Shown: positions 27,761-36,324 of the stretch, one piece after another
Numbering within the stretch: the first letter of the stretch is position 1
Layout of the letters: every line of letters starts with the position of its first letter
Assembly: GCF_902506555.1 (NCBI RefSeq)
Contig: NZ_LR732707.1
Span: 3,123,290 to 3,187,289 of the forward strand
Length of the DNA: 64,000 bases
DNA from: Sphingorhabdus sp. 109
GTDB taxonomy: Bacteria > Pseudomonadota > Alphaproteobacteria > Sphingomonadales > Sphingomonadaceae
Reading direction: 5' to 3'
Notes under the pieces: model-generated
Seen by the model: only the letters and a program-made list of their open reading frames with translations
Databases searched by the model: none
What the model was told of the DNA's origin: nothing
Program-made: the position numbers and the translations under genes

Positions 27761-29317
27761 CTAGTGCCCCGGCGCGCCGGTTATTTCCTCGAGCAGTTCC
27801 TTCGGCGTCTCGCGGCCATGGTCGGTGCCGGCGGTGCGATCGCCCTTGGCGAGGGCGAAGACGACGCCGGACAGGGCGAGCAGGCCGATAATGTTCGGCA
27901 GGGTCATCGCGGCGTTGGAAATGTCGCCGAGACGCCAGACCAGCTGAAGCGGCGCGAACGAGCCGATGAGAATGACCACACACCACAGCACGCGCCAGAT
28001 GATATGCAGGGTTTTCTCGCCCCTGAGGCTGGCACCCGGCAACTGGTCATAGAGAAAGGTGATCGCCCGTTCGCCATAATAGCTCCAGGTGAGCAGGGTG
28101 GTGAAGACGAACAGGATCAGCGCGACCGACACGACCAGTGTGCCGATCGGAATGCCGAACACCAGCAGCGGGAAAGCTGCGGCATAAGCGCCGGAGGTCA
28201 TGGCAAAGCCGTTGAGATCGGACTGCCATGCGTGCTCCACCGCCTGTTTGACGCCGCCGGCATCGGTATAGGTGAAGTCGCCGGCCACCGTCAGCATGAC
28301 CAGAGCGGTCATCGTGCAGATGACGACCGTGTCGATGAACGTGCCCATCATGGCGAAACGGCCCTGTGCTGCGGGATCGTTGGTCTGCGCAACCGCGTGG
28401 GCAATCGGGGTCGAACCCTGTCCGGCCTCGTTCGAGAACAGGCCGCGCGCGACACCGGCGCGGATCGCCATGATGATCGCCGCGCCGAGGAAGCCGCCGG
28501 TTGCCGACTGGGTATTGAAGGCGCCGTCAAATATCCGGCCGAAGGTTTCCGGCAGATAGGGCAGGTTGATGCCGAGAGCGATCAGCGCCATGATCAGATA
28601 GGCACCGGCCATCCACGGCACGATGGTTTCGGCAACCTTGCCGATCGACTTGATGCCGCCGATGATCACGGCAAAAACCGCTACCGCCGCCACCGCGCCG
28701 CCAATCCATTCCGGTACGCCGAACAGTTCGTTGGCGCTGTCGCCGAGGCTGTTGGCCTGGATGCCATTGCCGGTGACCAGCGCCGAAAACAGGGTGCCGA
28801 GGCAGAAGAGAATGGCGAGCCATTTCCACTTCGGTCCGAGACCGATGGCGATATAGGTCATCGGGCCACCGCGATAGGTGCCGTCAGCGGCCTGCGAACG
28901 GAAGCGAACGGCGAGAGACCCTTCGGCAAAGGCGAGGGCCATGCCGAACAGGGCGGTCACCCACATCCAGAAGATTGCGCCGGGCCCGCCGAGCGTGATC
29001 GCGGTGGCGACGCCGGCGAGATTGCCGGTACCGACCTGGCCCGAGAGCGCGGTCGACAGCGCCGCGAACGGCGAGATTTCACCCGCTCCCTTCTTCTCCG
29101 ACTTCTTGAACAGACCGGCCAGCGAGGGGAAAAGACGGCGCACCGGATAGCCGCGCAGGCCGATCATGAAATAGATGCCGGCGCCCAGCAGAATGACGAC
29201 CATCGGCGGGATCGGCAGAATTTCCACCCCGGCCCAGCTGCCACCCCAGATGAAATCCGAAACATTGGTGATCGGCTCTATTGCCGCTTCGAGACCTGAA
29301 ACAGGTGCTGTACTCAC
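27761..29317 (-). CDS. alanine/glycine:cation symporter (AGCS family)
   Basis: 518 residues with ~11 transmembrane helices. The family signature GTGNLAGVATAITLGGPGAIFWMW is complete, and EAGQGSTPIAHA is the second conserved block. It imports alanine or glycine with sodium across the inner membrane. The GTG at 29317 follows GGGGAGAAG, so it is preferred to an upstream ATG at 29350. No riboswitch was recognised in the leader. Confidence 0.93.
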   Translation of the reverse strand: MSTAPVSGLEAAIEPITNVSDFIWGGSWAGVEILPIPPMVVILLGAGIYFMIGLRGYPVRRLFPSLAGLFKKSEKKGAGEISPFAALSTALSGQVGTGNLAGVATAITLGGPGAIFWMWVTALFGMALAFAEGSLAVRFRSQAADGTYRGGPMTYIAIGLGPKWKWLAILFCLGTLFSALVTGNGIQANSLGDSANELFGVPEWIGGAVAAVAVFAVIIGGIKSIGKVAETIVPWMAGAYLIMALIALGINLPYLPETFGRIFDGAFNTQSATGGFLGAAIIMAIRAGVARGLFSNEAGQGSTPIAHAVAQTNDPAAQGRFAMMGTFIDTVVICTMTALVMLTVAGDFTYTDAGGVKQAVEHAWQSDLNGFAMTSGAYAAAFPLLVFGIPIGTLVVSVALILFVFTTLLTWSYYGERAITFLYDQLPGASLRGEKTLHIIWRVLWCVVILIGSFAPLQLVWRLGDISNAAMTLPNIIGLLALSGVVFALAKGDRTAGTDHGRETPKELLEEITGAPGH

Positions 29318-29465
29318 AAAACTTCTCCCCGATGGCGCATATGGGCGCATATTCTATCCCGTGAGACAGGATTAGCAGGCGCATGATTTTTGGCAAATGC
29401 TTTTGCCATCTCGGCGCCACGGCCTATGCTGGATCAAAACCGGAAAACAGCATGGAGACGATAAG

Positions 29466-30533
29466 ATGCACAGCCTGTGGGTGAAGAAAGATGAACTCGC
29501 GCAGTCCAAATGGCAGGACAGCGAGACACCGTCGCTGGCCGACGGACAGATATTGCTGGAAATCGAGAAATATGCGCTGACCGCCAACAATATAACCTAT
29601 GCGACGGTTGGTGACGGCTTTGGCTACTGGAATTTCTTCCCGACCGGTGAGGATCAATGGGGTATTGTTCCGGTCTGGGGCTTTGCCCGGGTTGTGGCGT
29701 CGCACAATGGCGATATCGCGGTGGGCGAACGGGTCTATGGCTATCTGCCGATGGCCAGCCATTTGCTGGTTACGCCCGCCAATGTGACCGATGGTGCTTT
29801 TGTCGACGGCGCTGCCCATCGGCAGGGGCTGGCGATCATCTATAATCAATATCAGCGGCTGGGCACGGACGAGACTCCGCTGGAGGCGGAGCGCGCGATT
29901 TTCCAGCCCCTGTTCACCACCAGTTTCCTGATCGAACATTTCATGCGGTCGAATGACTGGTTCGGCGCGCAGGCCCTGCTGATGACCAGCGCTTCGTCGA
30001 AAACCGCGCTGGGTCTGGCGATGGTCGCGAAAAGCCGGAGTCCGGAGATCCGGCGTATTGGTCTGACATCGGCGGCGAACAAGGCCTTTGTCGAGAGTTC
30101 GGGCCTTTACGACGCGGTCCTGACCTATGACAATCTGGCCGCTGCCGACGCCGCAACCCCGACCGTCTCGGTCGATTTTGCCGGTAACGGGCCGTTGCTG
30201 GGCGCGATCCACAGCCACTGGGCCAATGCGCTGAAATTCAGCTCGCTGGTCGGCGTAACGCATATTTCCGAGCGGGGAAGTGCCGATGATTTGCCCGGGC
30301 CGAAGCCGGAGCTCTTTTTCGCTCCGACCGCCGCGGAAACCCTGATCAAGCAGGTCGGGGCGGTTACATTTCGCGCGCAGGTTGACGAACAATTTGCGGC
30401 CTTTGTCGCCAGTGCCAGCGACTATCTGACGATCGAAGATATGCAAGGGGGCAAAGCTCTGCAGTCCGCCTATCTGGCGATGCTGGCGAATGAAGTCGCC
30501 CCGAGCCGCGGGTTGATATGTCACATGACGTAA
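29466..30533 (+). CDS. DUF2855 family protein
   Basis: 355 residues that match DUF2855 over the whole length: LADGQILLEIEKYALTANNITYA, the FGYWNFFP and VWGFARVVAS blocks, and MTSASSKTALGLA, reminiscent of a zinc-independent MDR-type dehydrogenase fold (quinone-oxidoreductase-like). The enzyme activity is unknown. The ATG at 29466 follows GGAGACG; the frame opens at 29397. Confidence 0.87.
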   Translation: MHSLWVKKDELAQSKWQDSETPSLADGQILLEIEKYALTANNITYATVGDGFGYWNFFPTGEDQWGIVPVWGFARVVASHNGDIAVGERVYGYLPMASHLLVTPANVTDGAFVDGAAHRQGLAIIYNQYQRLGTDETPLEAERAIFQPLFTTSFLIEHFMRSNDWFGAQALLMTSASSKTALGLAMVAKSRSPEIRRIGLTSAANKAFVESSGLYDAVLTYDNLAAADAATPTVSVDFAGNGPLLGAIHSHWANALKFSSLVGVTHISERGSADDLPGPKPELFFAPTAAETLIKQVGAVTFRAQVDEQFAAFVASASDYLTIEDMQGGKALQSAYLAMLANEVAPSRGLICHMT

Positions 30534-30610
30534 CGCCGCAAATGCTTGATTGTGCACGCATATAGGAGGATAATGACACAAGGCGGGTCGCACCGACCGG
30601 GGGAAACAGC

Positions 30611-32404
30611 GTGACTGAGCCAACAGGACAACCGGATTTGGGAAGCCATGCACTATTCCGGGGCGTGGCACCCGAAGCGCTGAACGCGCTGCAATCGGTT
30701 TCCGAGACGAAACGGGTTGCCGGCGGCGAGGCGCTGGTCCGGCAGGGGGACCTGGCCGATGCGCTCTATTTTGTCGAATCCGGTCGCTTTCGTGTGGTGG
30801 TAAACAAGACCCGCATCGTCGCTCATATCGAAAGCGGGGAAGCGGTCGGGGAGCTGGCCTTTTTTGCCGGTGGCCAGCGCACCGCCGACGTTGTGGCGAT
30901 GCGCGATTCACGCGTTCGGGAAGTGTCCCGCAGCGCCTTTGACGCGATCGCTGTGCAGCATCCCGAATTATATGCCGCCATGCTCAAACTGGTGTCCGAG
31001 CGTCTGGCGGTCGCGACGGCGCGAACCTCGTCGATCATAGCAAAAAACCCGCGGGTGATCGCCATGCTTCCGGCCGGAACCAGTCAGCTGCCGGACGGCT
31101 TTCTGGCGCGCCTGGCTGAGGCTTTTCAAACCGTGGTCCGGCCGCAGACGCCCGTGGTGCCGTTGGACCGGGCTACCAGCGAAGCGGCGGACGCGGAAGA
31201 ATATCAGTCCTGGCTGGCAGAGCAGGAATCTAAAGGTGCCTATGTCCTGATCGACGGCAGCGGACCGGAGGACTGGGGGCAGATGGTTTGCCGCAACGCC
31301 GATGCGCTGGTGATGGTGGCGCGGCCCGGACAGACGGAGCCGGAGCCTAATGCTATGGAAAGAGCCGCGATGGGCTGGATCGCGGAACCGCAGCGCACCC
31401 TGCTGCTGCTCCGCTCAAACAGTGGCAAGACGATCAGCCACAGCGGCGACTGGATCGATCCGCGTGCGCCCAAGCTGCACCATCATGTTGCGCTCGACCA
31501 TGACAGTGATTTCGCCAAGGTCGCGCGGTTCCTGACGGGCCGGGCGGTCGGCGTGGTGCTGGCCGGCGGCGGGGCGCTGGGTTGCGCCCATCTGGGCGTG
31601 ATCAAGGCATTGCGGCAGGCGGATATCCCGATCGACTTTATCGGCGGTACCAGCGCCGGAGCGGCTATGGGCGGCGCGATTGCGCGCGGAATGAGCGTCG
31701 AGGAAACGCTCGACCAGATGGAGGCGATGTTCATCCAGGCCAAGGCGATGAAGCGGCTGACGCTGCCGATCAATTCGCTGCTCGATCCGACGGTATTCGA
31801 TAGTGAGTTGAAGAACCGCTACGGCACAAAAGATATCGCCGACCAGCCGATCAATTTTTTCGGAGTCTCGACCAACCTGTCGACCAACGGCCTGCATATC
31901 CATCGGCGCGGGCCGCTGTGGGAATGCGTTCGCGCATCGGGTTCGCTGCCAACCATATTGCCACCGTTCATCGACGGCGAAGGCAATATTCTGGTCGATG
32001 GCGGCGTGCTCGACAATGTTCCGGTCAAGGTGATGCACGGGCTGAAGGCCGGGCCGAATATCGTGGTGTCGCTGGGCGATCCGAACGAGGTCTGGCGCAC
32101 AGATGCGCTATATGATGATATTCGCGGGCGCTGGAGCCTGCTGCGCGATCTGGTCCTGCGCCGCAAACAGGCAGCGGAATTCCCTTCGATTGTCGAGATC
32201 ATGTCCCGCTCGATGGTGGTCGCCAGCCGGATGGCGTCGAAGGAAATGCTCGGAGATCAGGACATATTGGTCAATCCGCCGATCATTCACGGCATGCAGA
32301 TACTGGACTGGCATCTCGGCCGGGAACTGGCGGAGATGGCGGCGGACTATATCGGCGAGCAGGTCATTCCGACGATGGATTTTGGCGATCAATTTACCAG
32401 ATAG
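30611..32404 (+). CDS. patatin-like phospholipase with cyclic-nucleotide-binding domain (NTE type)
   Basis: 597 residues. The first ~140 are a cNMP-binding beta-barrel (LVRQGDLADALYFVESGRFRV, GEAVGELAFFAGGQRTADV). The patatin domain has the oxyanion loop AGGGALGCAHLG near residue 317, the nucleophile in GGTSAG near 346 and the DGG motif near 463, so the Ser-Asp dyad is complete. The layout resembles human neuropathy target esterase and bacterial RssA-like lipases. It starts with GTG after GGGGGAAACAGC. It immediately precedes the GTA promoter region, but is not part of known GTAs. Confidence 0.9.
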   Translation: MTEPTGQPDLGSHALFRGVAPEALNALQSVSETKRVAGGEALVRQGDLADALYFVESGRFRVVVNKTRIVAHIESGEAVGELAFFAGGQRTADVVAMRDSRVREVSRSAFDAIAVQHPELYAAMLKLVSERLAVATARTSSIIAKNPRVIAMLPAGTSQLPDGFLARLAEAFQTVVRPQTPVVPLDRATSEAADAEEYQSWLAEQESKGAYVLIDGSGPEDWGQMVCRNADALVMVARPGQTEPEPNAMERAAMGWIAEPQRTLLLLRSNSGKTISHSGDWIDPRAPKLHHHVALDHDSDFAKVARFLTGRAVGVVLAGGGALGCAHLGVIKALRQADIPIDFIGGTSAGAAMGGAIARGMSVEETLDQMEAMFIQAKAMKRLTLPINSLLDPTVFDSELKNRYGTKDIADQPINFFGVSTNLSTNGLHIHRRGPLWECVRASGSLPTILPPFIDGEGNILVDGGVLDNVPVKVMHGLKAGPNIVVSLGDPNEVWRTDALYDDIRGRWSLLRDLVLRRKQAAEFPSIVEIMSRSMVVASRMASKEMLGDQDILVNPPIIHGMQILDWHLGRELAEMAADYIGEQVIPTMDFGDQFTR

Positions 32405-32415
32405 GTAAAAATTCA

Positions 32416-32444
32416 TTGACATCGTCACGCTGTTCAGGTACATA
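32416..32444 (+). promoter_or_regulatory. sigma-70-type promoter of the GTA operon
   Basis: A -35 TTGACA (32416-32421), a 17-base spacer and a -10 TACATA (32439-32444). This is an unusually good match to consensus and is positioned to transcribe the terminase genes. It overlaps the LexA-box-like site below. Confidence 0.65.
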
Positions 32445-32452
32445 TCAGGAAC
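32438..32452 (+). promoter_or_regulatory. LexA-box-like operator over the -10 of the GTA promoter
   Basis: GTAC-N7-GAAC, one mismatch from the alphaproteobacterial LexA site GAACN7GAAC. Seen another way it is an 11-bp tandem repeat, CAGGTACATAT then CAGGAACATCG. Its position on the -10 box suits a repressor. The S24-type protein at 48-701 is another possible binder. Identity of the factor is inference. Confidence 0.4.
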
Positions 32453-32506
32453 ATCGCGAAATTGTGATTCGGGCCAACCGGCTCTGAATGACGCCGCTGG
32501 ACAGGC

Positions 32507-32536
32507 GGGGCCGTTCCGACCGGAGGGCCCTTTTTT
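32507..32536 (+). terminator. intrinsic terminator/attenuator before the first GTA gene
   Basis: The stem GGGCC...GGCCC with an inner TCC/GGA stem and a GACC loop is followed by six T residues (32531-32536). It lies between the promoter and the small terminase, so transcripts reaching the GTA genes must read through it. Confidence 0.65.
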
Positions 32537-32540
32537 ATGT

Positions 32541-32563
32541 CCGGACGGTTCGCGTCCGTCCGG
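32541..32563 (+). promoter_or_regulatory. hairpin next to the ribosome binding site of the first GTA gene
   Basis: A perfect 8-bp inverted repeat (CCGGACGG/CCGTCCGG) with a 7-nt loop ends three bases before the CGGAG ribosome binding site. It could limit translation of the small terminase or protect the mRNA end. Confidence 0.5.
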
Positions 32564-32576
32564 CACGGAGTAGGCC

Positions 32577-33065
32577 ATGGCAAAATCGGAAATCAGGGGA
32601 ATATATGACGACAGGCGGAAGCTGAAATTCCTGAAAGAGCTCGCGATCGGTTCGCACGTGAAGAATTCTGCCAAAGCAGCCGGTGTTTCGGTGTCGACCG
32701 TCTATTTGTGGCGCGAGCGCGATCCGGAATTTTATCAGCAATGGATGCGCTCGCTGGCGGCCGGCTATGAGTTGCTGGAAGTCGATTTGCTCGAACGCGC
32801 GCGTCACGGCGTCGAGAAGCCGGTTTTTCACGAAGGGAAAGAAGTGGCGAGAGTCCGGCACTATAATGACGGCATCGGTGTCAAACTATTGCTCGCGCAC
32901 CGGCATATGGTGGCGATGACCCGCGCAGCGGGGGAGGATATCAACCCGGAACAGGTGCGCGCGAGCCTGGACCGTAAGCTGGCGGATATGCACCAAAAGC
33001 TGCTCAAACGGGAGGCGCTGGCCGAGGGGCGGGCAGGGTCGACGGCTTTTGACAATGATGAATGA
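32577..33065 (+). CDS. GTA small terminase-like DNA-binding protein (gp1)
   Basis: 162 residues. An N-terminal helix-turn-helix (VKNSAKAAGVSVSTVYLWRERDPEF) is followed by a helical, charged C-terminal half. It fits a phage small terminase (gp1 of RcGTA), which recognises DNA and delivers it to the packaging motor. It is the first gene of the cluster and overlaps the large terminase start. CGGAG precedes the ATG. Confidence 0.8.
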   Translation: MAKSEIRGIYDDRRKLKFLKELAIGSHVKNSAKAAGVSVSTVYLWRERDPEFYQQWMRSLAAGYELLEVDLLERARHGVEKPVFHEGKEVARVRHYNDGIGVKLLLAHRHMVAMTRAAGEDINPEQVRASLDRKLADMHQKLLKREALAEGRAGSTAFDNDE

Positions 33066-34446
33066 TGCCAATGCGACGGAGATTTTAGCCCGACTGAAAC
33101 CGCGCGATCGCAACCTGTTTGTCTCGCGGCTGAGCAGGATAGAGCAGCAGGAATTTTTGTATCGCTGGCCCTTCTGGGCGCGGCCCGAACAAATGCCGCC
33201 CGATTGCGACTGGTCGATCTGGCTGATCATGGCGGGCCGCGGTTTTGGCAAGACACGGGCAGGAGCCGAATGGGTGCGACAGATTGCCGAAGGCGATGGC
33301 AGTGCCCGCTTCGCGCTGGTCGGCGCGAACTATGCCGAAACCCGTACCGTGATGGTCGAAGGGGAAAGCGGCCTGTTGTCAATCGCGCCACCGAAGCTGC
33401 GGCCGGTCTGGGAGCCGTCGCTGAAGCGGCTGACATGGCAGAATGGCGCGCAGGCGCACCTCTATTCGGCTGCCGAACCCGAGGGCCTGCGCGGGCCCCA
33501 GCACAGCCATGGCTGGTGCGACGAGATCGCCAAATGGATGAACAATGCCGGGCAGGCGGAAGCGGCCTGGGACAATCTGAAAATGGGCCTGCGTCTCGGT
33601 ATCCGGCCGCAACTGGTTGCTACTACGACGCCACGGCCGGTGCCGCTGGTGCGGGCTCTGGCTGGCGGCGAGGCAGCGATCACAAGAGGCCGGACGCAGG
33701 ATAATGATCTGCATCTGCCGGTGGCTTTTCTCACCGCGATGACGGCGGATTATGGTGGCACAAGGCTGGGGCGGCAGGAACTGGATGGCGAACTGATCGA
33801 GGATGTCGAGGGCGCGCTGTGGACGAGGGCGACGATTGAGGAGTGTCGGGTTGGCCGGGATGCCGTTCGTGTCGAGCGAAGTCGAGACACTGCGCCTCGC
33901 TCTAACCGGTCTCCCGACTGCGCTCGAGACGAACGGGAGATCGGCTTCGCCAGAATAGTTATCGGCGTCGATCCCCCGGCCTCGGCAAGGGGCGACGCCT
34001 GCGGGATCATCGTCGCGGGCTTGGGCAGAGACGGCAAAGCCTATGTGCTGGCCGATGCCAGCGTGGAAAAGGCCAGCCCCGAAACCTGGGCGCGCAAGGT
34101 GGCCGATGCGGCCGATCGCTTCGATGCCGACCGTGTGATTGCAGAAGCCAATCAGGGCGGCGCGATGGTCAAATCGGTGCTGCAGGCGGCGAAGATTTCG
34201 CTGCCGGTGAAGCTGGTGCATGCTGCTCGCGGCAAGGTCGCGCGGGCCGAGCCGGTGGCGGCGTTATATGAGAATGGACGGGTGCATCATGTTGGCGCAT
34301 TTCCGGAGCTCGAAGACGAGATATGCGGGCTGCTGGTCGGCGGCGGCTATGAAGGACCGGGGCGGTCACCGGACCGGGCGGATGCTCTGGTCTGGGCGCT
34401 GACGGAGTTGATGCTGGGGCGGAGGCGGGAGCCGAGAGTTTGGTGA
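33055..34446 (+). CDS. GTA terminase large subunit (gp2), with an in-frame repeat insertion
   Basis: 463 residues. The ATPase domain has Walker A MAGRGFGKTRAGAEW near the N-terminus, a Walker B-like region and the SHGWCDEIAKW segment. The nuclease domain begins at VIGVDPPASARGDACG and includes VIAEANQGG and SPDRADALVWALTEL. Residues ~268-300 are encoded by a palindromic repeat inserted in frame (33863-33936) at the ATPase/nuclease linker. The TTG at 33049 is possible, but ATGs at 33055/33058 are better starts. It drives DNA into the capsid. Confidence 0.93.
   Translation: MMNDANATEILARLKPRDRNLFVSRLSRIEQQEFLYRWPFWARPEQMPPDCDWSIWLIMAGRGFGKTRAGAEWVRQIAEGDGSARFALVGANYAETRTVMVEGESGLLSIAPPKLRPVWEPSLKRLTWQNGAQAHLYSAAEPEGLRGPQHSHGWCDEIAKWMNNAGQAEAAWDNLKMGLRLGIRPQLVATTTPRPVPLVRALAGGEAAITRGRTQDNDLHLPVAFLTAMTADYGGTRLGRQELDGELIEDVEGALWTRATIEECRVGRDAVRVERSRDTAPRSNRSPDCARDEREIGFARIVIGVDPPASARGDACGIIVAGLGRDGKAYVLADASVEKASPETWARKVADAADRFDADRVIAEANQGGAMVKSVLQAAKISLPVKLVHAARGKVARAEPVAALYENGRVHHVGAFPELEDEICGLLVGGGYEGPGRSPDRADALVWALTELMLGRRREPRVW
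33863..33936. repeat. palindromic element inside the terminase gene
   Basis: Left arm 33863-33889 and right arm 33909-33936 are inverted repeats with few mismatches (cores CCGTTCGTGTCGAGCG and CGCTCGAGACGAACGG). It contributes an Arg/Ser/Asp-rich stretch (VRVERSRDTAPRSNR...) with no stop codon. The same kind of repeat occurs in intergenic regions of sphingomonads, from memory. Confidence 0.8.
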
Positions 34447-34449
34447 TGT

Positions 34450-34598
34450 TCCCCTGCGCCGGCAGGGGGCCATCTCCGGAAGCCTCGACCTTCACGATGG
34501 AGCTGGTTTGCGCCAAGATTTGCCCAAGCGCTCATCAATTCCTGAGCGCAACTGAAACGATGCAGGAGATGGGCCCCTGCCTTCGCAGGGGTACAAAG
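34450..34598. repeat. MITE-like palindromic element, copy 1 (terminase/portal gap)
   Basis: The ends are related inverted repeats: CCCCTGCGCCGGCAGGGGGCC at the left and GGGCCCCTGCCTTCGCAGGGG at the right, each itself a hairpin, with CCATCTCC/GGAGATGG just inside. The ~100-bp centre differs from the other copies. It lies wholly between the stop of gp2 and the start of the portal gene. Confidence 0.78.
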
Positions 34599-34606
34599 GA
34601 ACACAT

Positions 34607-35743
34607 ATGACATTCTGGGAAAATATTTCGCTCGCCTTCAAGGGCGGGAGCGGACCATCGCGGCCGCCTTTGGGGCGGTCCTATATCGGCACTTATGGCG
34701 GCGCGGCTCTTTCGGGGGACGCGCCTTTTTCTTATGAAGGTAGGGTGCGGGAGGCCTATGTCGAGAATGCCATTGCCCAGCGGGCGGTGCGCATTGTCGC
34801 CGAGGGGGTTGGCGGCGCGCCGCTGCTGCCGGTGGCGGAGAAGGTCGCCATTCTGGTCCAGGGATCCGGCGGCGGGCAGTCATTGCTTGAAACGATGGCC
34901 GCGCATTTATTGCTGCACGGCAATGCCTATGTTCAGGTCATCCATGGTGATGGCGAGCGGCCGGCCGAGCTTTTCGCGCTGCGGCCGGACCGGATTACCG
35001 TCGAACCCGATGCCAAGGGCTGGCCGGTGGCTTATGCCTATCGCGCCGGCGAACATCGCACCCGCTTTGCTGCGAAAGACGCGATGGGCCGGCCGGCGAT
35101 CATCCACCTCAAGGGCTTTCACCCGACCGATGACCATTATGGTCTCGGCTGCCTGGGCGCTGCGGCGAAAGCGGTGGCGGTGCATAATGCGGCAGCGAAA
35201 TGGAACAAGGCGTTTCTGGACAATGCGGCGCGGCCATCGGGGGCGCTGGTCTATGATCCGGGTGCCGACGGATCGGCGCTGACCGGGGAGCAGTTCGACC
35301 GGCTGAAGGCCGAGATGGATGCGAGCTTTGCGGGAGCGGGCAATGCCGGGCGCCCGATGCTGCTCGAGGGCGGTCTGAAATGGCAGTCGATGAGCATGAC
35401 TCCGGCGGACATGGATTTTGTCGCGCTGAAAGAGGCGGCGGCGCGGGAGATCGCATTGGCCTTTGGCGTGCCGCCGATGCTGCTCGGCCTGCCCGGTGAT
35501 AATAGTTACGCTAACTATCGCGAGGCCAACCGGGCGCTCTGGCGGCTGACCATCCTGCCACTGGCCGGGAAGATACTGGACGGCCTGTCAGGTGCGCTGG
35601 GTGCGTGGTGGCCGGACGCGAAGCTGGCGGTGGATCGCGACCAGATCCCGGCATTGTCGGAAGATCGGGAGCGGTTGTGGAAGCAGGTTTGCGACGCGGA
35701 ATTTCTGTCGCCGCAAGAGAAACGGGCGATGCTGGGGATATAA
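34607..35743 (+). CDS. GTA portal protein (gp3), HK97 family
   Basis: 378 residues. It matches phage portal proteins: RPSGALVYDPGADGSALTGEQFDRLKAEMD in the middle, then FVALKEAAAREIALAFGVPPMLLGLPGDNSYANYREANRALW, the strongest signature of HK97-type portals. The portal forms the twelve-subunit ring through which DNA enters and leaves the head. It follows a repeat element that separates it from the terminase. Confidence 0.93.
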   Translation: MTFWENISLAFKGGSGPSRPPLGRSYIGTYGGAALSGDAPFSYEGRVREAYVENAIAQRAVRIVAEGVGGAPLLPVAEKVAILVQGSGGGQSLLETMAAHLLLHGNAYVQVIHGDGERPAELFALRPDRITVEPDAKGWPVAYAYRAGEHRTRFAAKDAMGRPAIIHLKGFHPTDDHYGLGCLGAAAKAVAVHNAAAKWNKAFLDNAARPSGALVYDPGADGSALTGEQFDRLKAEMDASFAGAGNAGRPMLLEGGLKWQSMSMTPADMDFVALKEAAAREIALAFGVPPMLLGLPGDNSYANYREANRALWRLTILPLAGKILDGLSGALGAWWPDAKLAVDRDQIPALSEDRERLWKQVCDAEFLSPQEKRAMLGI

Positions 35744-35789
35744 TTGTGTCTCGCGGCAGTTCGCTTTGCGGGATTTTTTTTACCCTCAG

Positions 35790-35987
35790 GCGCCGGGCGC
35801 GGGCATCCGCCCGCTTGGCTATCCTCGCTACGCTGCGGACGCGCGGTCGCGCTTGCCTCCGCTTCGCGTCGGTTCGGCGCTCCCAATCCTGATTGGTTTC
35901 TAACCGAGGCGAAGCCGAGGCAAGGCCGACCGGCCGCCGCGCCTTATTGGCGCGAAAGCCAAGCGGGCGGATGCCCGCGCCCGGCGC
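35790..35987. repeat. long inverted-repeat element between portal and DUF6127 genes
   Basis: A perfect 31-bp terminal inverted repeat (35790-35820 and 35957-35987; core GCGGGCATCCGCCCGCTTGG) encloses about 135 bp with further internal inverted segments. A diverged copy is at 27600-27750. There is no coding capacity of note. It is a MITE-like, non-autonomous element placed in an intergenic gap of the GTA. Confidence 0.85.
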
Positions 35988-36015
35988 TTGAGATTAAAAC
36001 GGAGTTTTATAAAAA

Positions 36016-36324
36016 ATGCAAAACAACGAAATGCTCGCCCGCCTGATGGCGCAGGCGGAAGGCGATGGCGCTGATCTGGTGACCTTGCGCGCGATTGTCG
36101 AGGAAGCGACGGACAGCGGCGCGGTGCGGGTTCTGGACCGGCTTGGGCTTTCCGATCCCGGTGCCGAGGATGATATCGACGAATTGCGCGAGCTGCTCCG
36201 CGCCTGGCGCGACGCCAAGGCGAGCGCGTGGAAAGCGGCGATCCGCTGGATAATTCGCGGAGCGCTGGCACTGCTGCTGGTCGGCATCGCGATGCGCTTG
36301 GGTCTGGGACACCTGATATCGTGA
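36016..36324 (+). CDS. DUF6127 family protein (GTA g3.5 position)
   Basis: 102 residues, acidic/helical with a C-terminal transmembrane helix (WIIRGALALLLVGIAMRLGLGH). It matches the DUF6127 family seen in sphingomonad GTAs between portal and protease. Function unknown; the membrane helix is unusual for a structural gene and could place the assembling head at the membrane. The stop overlaps the gp4 GTG start. Confidence 0.72.
   Translation: MQNNEMLARLMAQAEGDGADLVTLRAIVEEATDSGAVRVLDRLGLSDPGAEDDIDELRELLRAWRDAKASAWKAAIRWIIRGALALLLVGIAMRLGLGHLIS

Noticed and set aside
27623-29299. A 558-codon open frame on the plus strand
   Set aside because: It is antisense to the AGCS symporter, has highly biased Arg/Gly/Asp composition and no ribosome binding site.
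29318-29400. Glycine riboswitch before the AGCS symporter
   Set aside because: The leader is short and lacks the paired GG-rich core and tandem aptamer features.
29424-30911. A 495-codon open frame on the minus strand
   Set aside because: It is antisense to the DUF2855 gene, and its composition is that of a frame shadow.
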